Positions 1-7,259 of a stretch of 64,000 bases of DNA are shown piece by piece. The position numbers were made by a program, and so were the translations under genes. The notes beneath the pieces are model-generated. The model did not search any database. It worked only from the letters and a program-made list of their open reading frames with translations, and was not told the DNA's origin. Every line of letters begins with the position of its first letter. Within the stretch, counting starts at the first letter, position 1. The stretch covers positions 1 to 64,000 of the forward strand of contig NZ_MRTH01000039.1 of the NCBI RefSeq assembly GCF_001956045.1. Reading direction: 5' to 3'. The DNA comes from Paenibacillus sp. FSL H7-0331 (GTDB lineage: Bacteria; Bacillota; Bacilli; Paenibacillales; NBRC-103111).

Positions 1-106
1 ATCGCAAGATTCTTGGCAAATCAGGGTGGTACCACGAAAAGTTCCCCTTTCGTCCCTATAGGATCGGCAGTTGTAATCTGTCGTCTTAGGATGAGAGGGG
101 TTATTT
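1..106 (+). promoter_or_regulatory. 3' part of a T-box riboswitch leader with intrinsic terminator, upstream of ilvB
   Basis: The conserved T-box sequence GGGTGGTACCACG sits at 24-36. It is followed by a terminator stem in which 44-55 (CCCCTTTCGTCC) pairs with 89-100 (GGATGAGAGGGG), allowing G-U pairs, and then a T-rich tract (101-113). The T-box sequence is positioned to pair into the competing antiterminator. The specifier loop lies before base 1, so the cognate tRNA cannot be read. By family knowledge, an ilv gene downstream implies a branched-chain amino acid tRNA, which is inference here. Confidence 0.88.
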
Positions 107-126
107 ATATTTAAGGAGGCTGTCAA

Positions 127-1857
127 ATGGAAAAAGTATCCAATTCTACGTACCACTCGCATCAACAAGAACAGGATTTGATAACGGGATCGGAGGTTCT
201 TTTACGCAGCCTGCTATTGGAAGAGGTTGAATGTGTATTTGGCTACCCAGGTGGGAATGTCCTTTACATCTATGATGCTATGGTCGGTAACCCAGACTTT
301 AAACACATTTTGACTCGACATGAGCAAGGAGCAATCCACGCGGCGGACGGTTATGCCCGGTCGACAGGGAAAGTAGGGGTGTGCATCGCCACCTCAGGTC
401 CAGGAGCGACGAACCTGGTGACTGGAATTGCGACAGCCTATTTTGATTCTGTACCTCTCGTGATCATTACGGGCAATGTCCCAACCGCAGTCATGGGGAC
501 GGATGCCTTTCAGGAAGCGGATATCATGAGTATTACAATGTCCATAACCAAACATAGTTATTTGGTTCGCGATGTACATGATCTACCCCGCATTATCCTT
601 GAAGCCTTTCATATTGCAAACACGGGAAGGAAAGGTCCGGTATTGATCGACATCCCTAAAGACGTATCCAATCAAAAAATGATTTTTGATCCATCTAATA
701 ACATTAATATACGTGGCTACAGTGAGGTGCCGAGTCCTGATCACAACGAAATAGATCAATTAATTCAGGCTATTGCAGAATCCCAAAGACCGATCATTAT
801 AGCGGGCGGTGGGGTCGTTTATTCCAATGCTTCCCAAGAACTGCTGGAGTTCGTGAATATAACGAAAATTCCTGTGACAACCACATTGCTTGGGTTGGGC
901 GGTTTCCCAAGTGCTCACGAAATGTGTCTGGGCATGCCTGGCCATCATGGTACGTATGCGGCGAACACGGCTATCCAAAACGCCGATTTGATCATTTCCA
1001 TTGGCTCGCGATTTGATGACCGGGTTACGATGAAGCTGGATGGTTTTGCGCCACTTGCCCAACGGATTGCCCACATCGATATCGATCCGGCGGAGATCGG
1101 TAAGAACATCCATACACATCTTGCCTGTGTCGGCGATATAAAAGCTGTACTGGAATATGCAAATACGAAAGCAATGCCCGCTGAGTCCAGTAGTTGGATC
1201 AAGAAAGTCCAGCAAAACAAAATCATGTATCCATTGCGATACAAAGATTCCGATACGGAGCTTAAACCGCAATTTGTTCTTGAAATGATCCATGAGACAA
1301 CGCAAGGGAATGCGATTATTACGACTGATGTAGGTCAGCACCAAATGTGGGTCGCCCAATTTTATAAATTTCAACATCCCCGCTCACTTATTACTTCTGG
1401 GGGGCTTGGAACTATGGGATTCGGGTTCCCGTCTGCTATAGGTGCTCAGATCGGAAATCCAGACCGTCTTGTGGTTTCTATAAACGGTGACGGTGGCATG
1501 CAGATGTGTGCACAAGAGATGGCCATTTGCGCCATTCAACATATTCCTGTCAAAATCGTCGTGATTAACAATCAAGTGTTAGGTATGGTCAAACAGCAGC
1601 AGCAAATCATGTACGATGAGCGCTTTAGTCATATTGATCTTGCAGGTAGTCCCAATTTCGTAAAGCTGGCTGAAGCTTATGGAATTAAGGGGTTGAGCGC
1701 GAGCAATAAAGAAGATGCTTTACGTATTTGGCAGGAGGCTCTGGAGACGCTTGGACCTGTACTAGTTGAGTTTGTAGTGCCAAAAGGAGAGAATGTGTAT
1801 CCCATGGTACTCCCTGGAACGACTTTAGACCAAATGATAATGGGGGAATTCGAATGA
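127..1857 (+). CDS. ilvB: Acetolactate synthase, large (catalytic) subunit
   Basis: Thiamine diphosphate enzyme of about 576 residues, the usual length, catalysing the first common step of valine/leucine/isoleucine synthesis: condensing two pyruvates, or pyruvate with 2-oxobutyrate. The start follows a clear AAGGAGG. The N-terminal TPP domain holds the catalytic Glu in TRHEQGA, the middle domain follows, and the C-terminal domain carries the GDGG...NN cofactor motif. Oddity: the motif usually written MVRQWQ is MVKQQQQ here, so the Trp that contributes to 2-oxobutyrate preference in well-studied enzymes is Gln. ilvN overlaps by 4 bp. No ilvC or leu genes follow, so this is a short two-gene unit under T-box control. 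Confidence 0.96.
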   Translation: MEKVSNSTYHSHQQEQDLITGSEVLLRSLLLEEVECVFGYPGGNVLYIYDAMVGNPDFKHILTRHEQGAIHAADGYARSTGKVGVCIATSGPGATNLVTGIATAYFDSVPLVIITGNVPTAVMGTDAFQEADIMSITMSITKHSYLVRDVHDLPRIILEAFHIANTGRKGPVLIDIPKDVSNQKMIFDPSNNINIRGYSEVPSPDHNEIDQLIQAIAESQRPIIIAGGGVVYSNASQELLEFVNITKIPVTTTLLGLGGFPSAHEMCLGMPGHHGTYAANTAIQNADLIISIGSRFDDRVTMKLDGFAPLAQRIAHIDIDPAEIGKNIHTHLACVGDIKAVLEYANTKAMPAESSSWIKKVQQNKIMYPLRYKDSDTELKPQFVLEMIHETTQGNAIITTDVGQHQMWVAQFYKFQHPRSLITSGGLGTMGFGFPSAIGAQIGNPDRLVVSINGDGGMQMCAQEMAICAIQHIPVKIVVINNQVLGMVKQQQQIMYDERFSHIDLAGSPNFVKLAEAYGIKGLSASNKEDALRIWQEALETLGPVLVEFVVPKGENVYPMVLPGTTLDQMIMGEFE

Positions 1858-2336
1858 TTAATCAACATACCATTTCTGTTCAGGTTAACGATCAACCCGG
1901 GGTCCTGCAAAGAGTATCCAGTTTGTTCAGTCGCCGCGGTTTTAATATCGACAGTATCACGGTTGGGGGCAGCGAAGAAGCTGGAATATCACGGATGATT
2001 ATTGTTACTTCGGGTGATGAACGAACGATTGTTCAGGTTGAAAACCAGCTTTGCAAACTGATCGATGTTATTCAGGTGCTCCATGTAAGTTCCAATCCGA
2101 TGGTGGCTAGGGAACTTGCCTTTATCAAAGTGAAGACGGAGCCATCCATACGTCCAGAAATCCTTGGCGTTGTCGACACCTTTCGTGCTTCTGTGATTGA
2201 TATTGGACCGAATAATCTGATCATTCAGGTGGTTGGGGAACTTAGTAAAATCGATGCTATGGTCGAGCTTTTACAACCATACGGTATCCTGGAGTTATCT
2301 CGAACGGGTACGACAGCAATGATACGCGGAGACTAA
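1854..2336 (+). CDS. ilvN: Acetolactate synthase, small (regulatory) subunit
   Basis: A protein of 160 residues with the N-terminal ACT domain opening (ISVQVNDQPGVLQRVSSLF, then RRGFNIDSITVG), followed by the C-terminal small-subunit domain (residues about 80-160). It activates the IlvB catalytic subunit and confers valine feedback inhibition by family knowledge. The ATG overlaps the ilvB stop as ATGA, so translation is probably coupled. Length is normal for the Bacillales IlvH/IlvN type. A strong terminator follows 25 bp after the stop. Confidence 0.95.
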   Translation: MINQHTISVQVNDQPGVLQRVSSLFSRRGFNIDSITVGGSEEAGISRMIIVTSGDERTIVQVENQLCKLIDVIQVLHVSSNPMVARELAFIKVKTEPSIRPEILGVVDTFRASVIDIGPNNLIIQVVGELSKIDAMVELLQPYGILELSRTGTTAMIRGD

Positions 2337-2360
2337 TAAAATTTTAGAATTATTTACGTT

Positions 2361-2382
2361 AAAGACCCCAAAAGGGGTCTTT
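2361..2382. terminator. Bidirectional intrinsic terminator
   Basis: AAAGACCCC, a four-A loop and GGGGTCTTT form a perfect 9-bp stem with T-rich sequence on both outer sides. It sits between the convergent ilvN (+) and HxlR gene (-) and can serve both. Confidence 0.9.
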
Positions 2383-2414
2383 ATGCACGTGGCAGCCGTT
2401 CACCTCGATTTTCT

Positions 2415-2774
2415 TCATTTACTTTCTAATGGTTCCGCTGACTGGTCTTCCCCATATAACTCGTCCAAATGAGCGATATGAGCCATTCCCCAGTCATTCA
2501 TGGCCTGCAATAAAGGGGTCATTCGTTGACCGTATGCCGTAATGGAATATTCAACCTTGGGAGGGATTTGGTGATAAACCTCGCGATGTATGATGTCGTT
2601 ATACTCTAATTCCCTTAATTGTTGTGTGAGCATTTTTTTTGTGATGTCCGGGATCGATTTTTGAAGTTCGCTAAATCTCATTGTCCCATTTGAAAAAAGG
2701 CGAAGTAGGATAACAGGCTTCCACTTCCCAATAAGGATATCTAACGCCGTTTCAAATTTACAATAAGTAGTCAT
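2415..2774 (-). CDS. HxlR (DUF24)-family regulator with an N-terminal cysteine
   Basis: A 119-residue winged-helix protein spanning the full HxlR domain (LIGKWKPVILLRLF, then MRFSELQKSIPDITKKMLTQQLREL). Its only N-terminal cysteine is Cys5 (MTTYCKFETALD), matching the region of the redox-active cysteine in the Bacillus YodB/CatR/HypR regulators, which sense quinones and other electrophiles by thiol chemistry. It is preceded by GGAGGG and is divergent from the DoxX-like gene at 2918, with 143 bp between. CatR-type regulators control a DoxX-family gene (catD), so a similar relationship is plausible but inferred. Confidence 0.9.
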   Translation of the reverse strand: MTTYCKFETALDILIGKWKPVILLRLFSNGTMRFSELQKSIPDITKKMLTQQLRELEYNDIIHREVYHQIPPKVEYSITAYGQRMTPLLQAMNDWGMAHIAHLDELYGEDQSAEPLESK

Positions 2775-2917
2775 TGAAATCCCTCCGATCCTTTATCTTC
2801 CTAAGGTTTATTTTTATATACTATGTTTATTTCAAGTGCCTACTTCCAAATAGTGATCCTACAAAATATTATATACCTAGGCGTTGAAGATGTACAAACA
2901 GGGGGAGCTAACGAATC

Positions 2918-3271
2918 ATGAATATCGCATTATGGATTGTGCAAGGGATTCTAGCATTAGGATTTATTTTTTCCGGTTGGATGAAGGCGTTTCAGTATGA
3001 AAAAGCAAAAGCGTCCTGGCCTTGGGTGAAAGAAGTTTCGAGAGGGTTGGTTTCCTCTATTGGGATAGCAGAATTGCTTGGGGTAGTTGGGTTAATTTTG
3101 CCTCAAGCGACGAATATCGCACCTGCTTTGACGCCGCTTGCCGCAATCGGGCTTGCCGCAATTGTTCTTTTCGGAGCCGTATTTCATGTTAAGCGTAAAG
3201 AATATCAAGAAATTGGCGTGAATATCGTTTTCTTGGCATTAACTGTATTTGTAGCAGTCGGTCGCATGTGA
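2918..3271 (+). CDS. DoxX-like small membrane protein
   Basis: A 117-residue, four-helix membrane protein of the DoxX/DoxX_2 superfamily. Helices are visible at about residues 4-22, 45-65, 70-90 and 98-115, with the typical GFIFSGWMKAF segment in the first. DoxX-like proteins are found with quinone, thiol or catechol detoxification enzymes; the exact activity is unknown. The start follows a GGGGGAG site. A weak promoter (TTCCAA, 17 bp, TATTAT at 2844-2872) precedes it. Divergent from the HxlR regulator, its likely controller. Confidence 0.85.
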   Translation: MNIALWIVQGILALGFIFSGWMKAFQYEKAKASWPWVKEVSRGLVSSIGIAELLGVVGLILPQATNIAPALTPLAAIGLAAIVLFGAVFHVKRKEYQEIGVNIVFLALTVFVAVGRM

Positions 3272-3320
3272 GTTTTTATATAATAAATATTTTCTGCAGA
3301 GCCCGTTTGAACAGTTTACC

Positions 3321-3349
3321 TTGAATGAGACGAGGGGGTTTGCTATAAT
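3321..3349 (+). promoter_or_regulatory. Sigma-A-type promoter of the Rrf2-family gene
   Basis: TTGAAT (3321-3326), 17-bp spacer, TATAAT (3344-3349). The ATG at 3348 overlaps the -10 box and so cannot be the translation start. This supports the TTG at 3387. Confidence 0.75.
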
Positions 3350-3386
3350 GCACTCACAATCGCTTTATGAAAGGAGCAGCATACCA

Positions 3387-3830
3387 TTGAAAAAGATAAA
3401 GCATACCTGCTCTTCTAATAACAAAGCGTTCGGATTGGCATTGCAGGCTTTGGTTGTATTATCCAAGAATACGAGTCGTTGTCCTAGCAGTGATATCGCC
3501 GATTACTTGTGCTCTGAGGCAACGCTAATTCGTCGTATTATGGCTAAGCTGGCGCAAGAAAATATATTGGAGGTCCGAGAAGGACGTGATGGAGGGTACC
3601 GACTCAAGCTGCCGCCCGAATCCATTACCTTTGCCGATATTTATTTAGCACTTCAGGTAGAAGATTCTTTAGGTGAGGGGATGCTGGATTCTACAGGAGA
3701 CCATCCGTGGGGACTACAAATGAATGATGTTTTTTCCGATATGGTTACAGAAATGAAACAGAGTATGCTGGATGTAATGAAACAGTACACGATTGCGGAA
3801 TTGGCCAACGGACTTATTAAAAGGGATTGA
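3387..3830 (+). CDS. Rrf2-family transcriptional regulator
   Basis: A protein of about 147 residues if started at TTG 3387, which follows AAAGGAG at the right distance; upstream ATGs fall in or near the promoter. It contains the Rrf2 winged-helix core (AFGLALQALVVL, then DIADYLCSEATLIRRIMAKL, and the wing REGRDGGYRL). The three clustered cysteines that bind Fe-S in IscR/NsrR are absent, so it is probably an apo-type regulator like YwnA or CymR relatives. The stop overlaps the -35 box of the nitroreductase promoter. It may regulate that gene through the inverted repeat at 3853. Confidence 0.88.
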   Translation: MKKIKHTCSSNNKAFGLALQALVVLSKNTSRCPSSDIADYLCSEATLIRRIMAKLAQENILEVREGRDGGYRLKLPPESITFADIYLALQVEDSLGEGMLDSTGDHPWGLQMNDVFSDMVTEMKQSMLDVMKQYTIAELANGLIKRD

Positions 3831-3855
3831 CACGAATGATAATGTAACCTATACT
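3827..3855 (+). promoter_or_regulatory. Promoter of the nitroreductase gene
   Basis: TTGACA (3827-3832), exactly 17 bp, then TATACT (3850-3855). The -35 overlaps the end of the preceding regulator gene. Confidence 0.82.
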
Positions 3856-3874
3856 GTGTTTAATATCACACAGT
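3853..3874. promoter_or_regulatory. Putative repressor operator over the nitroreductase promoter
   Basis: ACTGTGT (3853-3859) and ACACAGT (3868-3874) form a perfect 7-bp inverted repeat with an 8-bp spacer. It overlaps the -10 box and runs across the likely start of transcription, the classic position for repression. The neighbouring Rrf2-family protein is the most likely ligand; this is inference. Confidence 0.6.
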
Positions 3875-3971
3875 TAAATTGCTTGCCTATTTTTTTGACT
3901 GAAACTGTGCATATTTTAGCTCAGAATAGATTGCATGAATTATTTATAAAGAGAATCGGAGGCAGAGTGGA

Positions 3972-4616
3972 ATGGAAACCAATGTTCAGCAAGTGCAGGA
4001 GTTTTATCAAGTCCTCAAAGAAAGGCGTTCTGTGCGTCATTATGACCCCACATTTAAGATTTCAGAGCAGGAACTGACAGATATCTTAACGGAAGCGACC
4101 CTTGCACCATCGGGCGCTAATCTTCAGCCTTGGAAGTTTATTGTATTCAATGATCAGGCTGTAAAAGAAAAATTGCTTCCGATTGCAAACAATCAGATCC
4201 AGGTGGTGGAGTCCTCGGCTGTAATTGCGGTTTTGGGCGATTTGGAAGGCTATAAGCAGGCGGAGAAAATCTATGCTTCTGCCGTTGAAGCAGGTTACAT
4301 GAGTAATGAAATTAAAGAAAATCTGGTAAACAATATTACGGGTTTCTTATCAAAAATGGCCCCGGATCGTCTCAAAAACAGTGTGCTCATTGACTGCGGA
4401 TTGGTCTCGATGCAGCTTATGCTTGTTGCCAAGGCACATGGCTATGATACCGTTCCGATGGCAGGATTTGATGCAGGTAAATTTATAGAAGTTTTTAACA
4501 TTTCCGATCGTTATGTTCCGGTCATGCTGATTGCCATCGGAAAGGCAGCGCAGGCAGGTCATCCTACCGTACGTTTGCCGATTGAAGATGTAACATTCTG
4601 GAATGGTATTGCCTAA
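3972..4616 (+). CDS. Nitroreductase-family NAD(P)H/FMN oxidoreductase
   Basis: A 214-residue member of the nitroreductase family, cytoplasmic and expected to use FMN and NAD(P)H to reduce nitro compounds, quinones or similar electrophiles. The family signature RRSVRHYD (residues 18-25) binds the FMN phosphate, followed by EATLAPSGANLQPWKF and, near the C-terminus, MAGFDAGKF. It most resembles the YdgI/YodC group, some of which are controlled by thiol-sensing regulators. ATG with GGAGG. Its own promoter and operator lie just upstream. Confidence 0.92.
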   Translation: METNVQQVQEFYQVLKERRSVRHYDPTFKISEQELTDILTEATLAPSGANLQPWKFIVFNDQAVKEKLLPIANNQIQVVESSAVIAVLGDLEGYKQAEKIYASAVEAGYMSNEIKENLVNNITGFLSKMAPDRLKNSVLIDCGLVSMQLMLVAKAHGYDTVPMAGFDAGKFIEVFNISDRYVPVMLIAIGKAAQAGHPTVRLPIEDVTFWNGIA

Positions 4617-5013
4617 CAACTTGTGAGAGAAACTCCTACTGGTTAACTGGCGGATGAAACTGTTCAGGATAGCTCTTGAACATTCTAACATCATCCCTTG
4701 TATGGGGGCATAGTAATTTAACCCCATGGGCAGGAAGAATGAAGGAAGTACCTTGGTTCAAAGGCCGGCAAATGGGCATTTGCCCAAATGTCGTAGTTAC
4801 CTTGTTTCATAGATACAAGCAAAAGCGACCAGTCTCGAAGGACTGGTCGTTTTTGTCAAGCAATCTTTTTGTTGCCGTTACAGGCAGCGCAGTCGTATCG
4901 AAGCATGAACACGATTCTATCTTACACCGATTTTAGTGGATGTATTTATATTTTCTATGACCGTATATCTCTTTCTATGTGCTATATTAGTGTCGTCGAA
5001 AGGGAGGGATACT
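4617..5013. other. Non-coding gap with terminator and small palindrome
   Basis: No convincing gene is seen in these 397 bp. It holds a TGGGCA-TT-TGCCCA palindrome (4773-4786) and the terminator described separately. Short open frames have no ribosome binding site or recognisable sequence. Confidence 0.6.
4825..4854 (+). terminator. Intrinsic terminator after the nitroreductase
   Basis: CGACCAGTC (4826-4834), a 6-nt loop, GACTGGTCG (4841-4849), then TTTTT. Nine perfect base pairs with a T-tract. It lies about 210 bp after the nitroreductase stop. Confidence 0.85.
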
Positions 5014-5730
5014 ATGAAAAAACTAGGCATGCTGACACCATCCTCGAACACAGTCGTTGAACCATTAACTGTGTCGATGGCTGCTGCATTAAAAGAGGTT
5101 TCGGTGCATTTTACCCGTTTCAAATTAACACAAATTTTGTTGGATCAGGAGCTGCGCGGGGAATCCGATACGGAATCATTGCTGAATGCGGCCTCTCTGT
5201 TGGCGGATGCAAGTGTCGATGTCATTGCTTATAATGCTACGTCGGGAGGATGGCTGGGTGTTGAATCTGATCAGGAATTATGTGAACAAATAACCAATTT
5301 GACTACCATACCCGCTACGACATCGATCCTTGCTCTTCATGAAGCTTTGCGTTTATATGGCATTCGCACGTTTTGTTTGGTGACCCCATTAATGAATGAG
5401 GTTACGGAGAAAGTAATTGGCCAATATGCCAGGCACGGTTTGGAATGTACAGGATATCGCAATTTCAATGTGAGACTGAACAAGCTGAGCAGTTCTATTT
5501 CGGAGGAGCAGATCATCTCCGCCGTTCAGGATACGTTTGTTCCTGGAACGGAGGCAATCGTATTATCGGGGACCAACATGCGTGCCGCACAGCTGGTGGA
5601 ATCGCTGGAGGCGCAATATGGCGTTCCTGTATTGGATACGGCGGCGGCAACCATATGGCAGTCCTTGCGTCTGGCTGGATCGCCTCCGATTCAATTGGAG
5701 GGTTGGGGGCGATTGCTATCAGGCAAGTAG
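5014..5730 (+). CDS. Maleate isomerase / Asp-Glu racemase-fold protein lacking both catalytic cysteines
   Basis: A 238-residue protein, started at the ATG after AGGGAGGG rather than at the upstream in-frame ATG at 4936. It has the two-domain racemase fold of the maleate cis-trans isomerase/arylmalonate decarboxylase group: GMLTPSSNTVVEP (residues 5-17), AYNATSGG (72-79) and LSGTNMRA (185-191). In active maleate isomerases the corresponding motifs carry cysteines (ACTSG and SCTNMR); here they are Ala75 and Gly186. The fold call is firm, but cysteine-based isomerase or racemase chemistry is unlikely. It is convergent with the LysR gene and probably belongs to the adjoining catabolic island. An altered lyase or a binding role is possible. 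Confidence 0.8.
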   Translation: MKKLGMLTPSSNTVVEPLTVSMAAALKEVSVHFTRFKLTQILLDQELRGESDTESLLNAASLLADASVDVIAYNATSGGWLGVESDQELCEQITNLTTIPATTSILALHEALRLYGIRTFCLVTPLMNEVTEKVIGQYARHGLECTGYRNFNVRLNKLSSSISEEQIISAVQDTFVPGTEAIVLSGTNMRAAQLVESLEAQYGVPVLDTAAATIWQSLRLAGSPPIQLEGWGRLLSGK

Positions 5731-5738
5731 ATAAGACA

Positions 5739-5775
5739 ACACGATAAAAGGGGCTTTACTGCCCTTTTACCGTGT
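5739..5775. terminator. Probable hairpin terminator between convergent genes
   Basis: A long imperfect stem (ACACG..TAAAA.GGGC with GCCC.TTTTA.CGTGT) follows the racemase-fold gene and precedes the convergent LysR gene end. There is no clear T-tract on the plus strand, so it is called with moderate confidence. Confidence 0.5.
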
Positions 5776-5838
5776 GAAGTGTACTTGTCAAATATGAATG
5801 ATGAGTGAACGTGATAAAGCATTTGTGAAGAGCGTGGA

Positions 5839-6822
5839 TTACAATGCTTCTATAGCGAATTGGATGGTCTTGCGGTAAGGAGAGGAAACAGGATAAATCA
5901 GCTGAATGGTTCTGGATGGAAATTCTTTACCCAGACGTTGAATTTGAAAGGGAACCGATTCATGTCGTAATATGCTTGGCAGCACTCCCGATGGGTAAAG
6001 CGATTTGAAAAAATCCATCGTATCATAGATGAAGGAGCTGGGAAAGATAGTGTAGCCAAGTCCTTTGGATATCATTTGTAGAATAATGCCGGTATCATTG
6101 ATTTTACGCAGATCCTTCGGAATGTTGCCCAACAGCTTCAGCATCACTTCATTAATAATAGTGCGCAGCGGTTGATTGGAATAAAAAGCAAAAAATGTTT
6201 TTTGCAACAAAGTGTTCATGTAATCCAGCTGTCCACTATCCGGAACGTTATCGTCCTTGGGCCCCAGCAGCAGCATCTCATCACATAGGATCGGAATGGA
6301 TTCCAAACCCTCTCTTTTTTCGAAATACGGCACAATCCCTAAGTCAATATCACCCAATGAAAGCAGATCCAATATCACTTCGTTGGAATCCGACAGCATG
6401 TGGTACCTCAGCTCCGGATCAAAGCTGTATAGTTTATGAAAAATCGGCTTGAACATCGTCGAACCAAGTGGGTTGGCAATACCTATTTTTAAATTATCAT
6501 CATTGCTTGACAATCCCTCGGTATCGTTTTGTTCAGGATGGAGCAGCTTGATTCGATTGATCAGTGTTGAGTTATCTTCGAAATCCCGCATAGCGTTCAT
6601 TTGCTGGATGGCTTTCGCGGCATGGTGCATAATCGATGCGCCATTTTTGGTAAGATACACCCCGCTGCGCGTCCTTTCCAATATAACAAAACCAAGCTCC
6701 TGCTCCAATTTTTGAAGCCGTATCGTTAATGCGGGCTGTGAAAGGTGCAGAACCCGAGAGGCTTTGGAAATACTTTTTTCTCTGACAACAGTAACCAAAG
6801 AATGCAAATCCATTAAATCCAT
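5839..6822 (-). CDS. LysR-family regulator of the catabolic island
   Basis: About 327 residues when started at the ATG at 6822, which follows AAGAGG at 9 nt. The N-terminal winged helix is typical (MDLHSLVTVVREKSISKASR, then LHLSQPALTIRLQKLEQELG and TKNGASIMHHA), followed by a type-2 periplasmic-binding effector domain (residues about 110-325). It is divergent from the amidase gene across a 437-bp intergenic region, the standard arrangement for a LysR activator and its target operon. The inducer is presumably an intermediate of that pathway, which is inference. Confidence 0.92.
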   Translation of the reverse strand: MDLMDLHSLVTVVREKSISKASRVLHLSQPALTIRLQKLEQELGFVILERTRSGVYLTKNGASIMHHAAKAIQQMNAMRDFEDNSTLINRIKLLHPEQNDTEGLSSNDDNLKIGIANPLGSTMFKPIFHKLYSFDPELRYHMLSDSNEVILDLLSLGDIDLGIVPYFEKREGLESIPILCDEMLLLGPKDDNVPDSGQLDYMNTLLQKTFFAFYSNQPLRTIINEVMLKLLGNIPKDLRKINDTGIILQMISKGLGYTIFPSSFIYDTMDFFKSLYPSGVLPSILRHESVPFQIQRLGKEFPSRTIQLIYPVSSPYRKTIQFAIEAL

Positions 6823-7259
6823 AGGGATCATCCTCTTTTCCAAAAGTTACTTTGTCGATGTATCGATAAAGGGTTTGTCATGTCATTATACATCACATGT
6901 ATCTGTTCTGCAATAAAACAGAAACAGGAAGCATAGTGATCCCATGCGGCTGATCTGATCGAATAGCAACACCAACATCCAAAATGACTGTTACGAAGAA
7001 TTATCCCTAATTTTCATGGTTTATCTAAGGATAAATCAATGATCAGGGGTATTTTTTTTGTTTTATAAGTCGTTTACGGAGCTAAAATAGACAGTTTCAC
7101 ATCGGGCTGCGGGTAGAATGGTTTAAATTCCTAATGTTATATTTAATTTTTCTATTACCTGCCTCACAAATAATTGTGATACATTGTGTTAGAAAACATA
7201 ACAATTATCTCCCCAAACAATGCTTTATATTAAGAGATAGTCTGGTTGGAGAAGAGGAG
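6823..7259. promoter_or_regulatory. Divergent regulatory region with candidate LysR site
   Basis: A 437-bp AT-rich region separates the LysR gene from the amidase operon. It contains a TTATC-TAAG-GATAA inverted repeat at 7021-7034, the best candidate for a LysR-binding box. An open frame runs through from 7134 but lacks a ribosome binding site and is not treated as coding. Confidence 0.45.

Noticed and set aside
760..1377. 205-codon minus-strand open frame inside ilvB
   Set aside because: It is antisense to a certain gene, with no ribosome binding site or recognisable domain.
4676..4936. Plus-strand frame in the gap after the nitroreductase
   Set aside because: It runs through a strong terminator and has no ribosome binding site or similarity.
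7134..7259. N-terminal extension of the amidase
   Set aside because: No ribosome binding site at 7134, and the extension falls in the LysR-amidase promoter region; the ATG at 7260 fits the family start.
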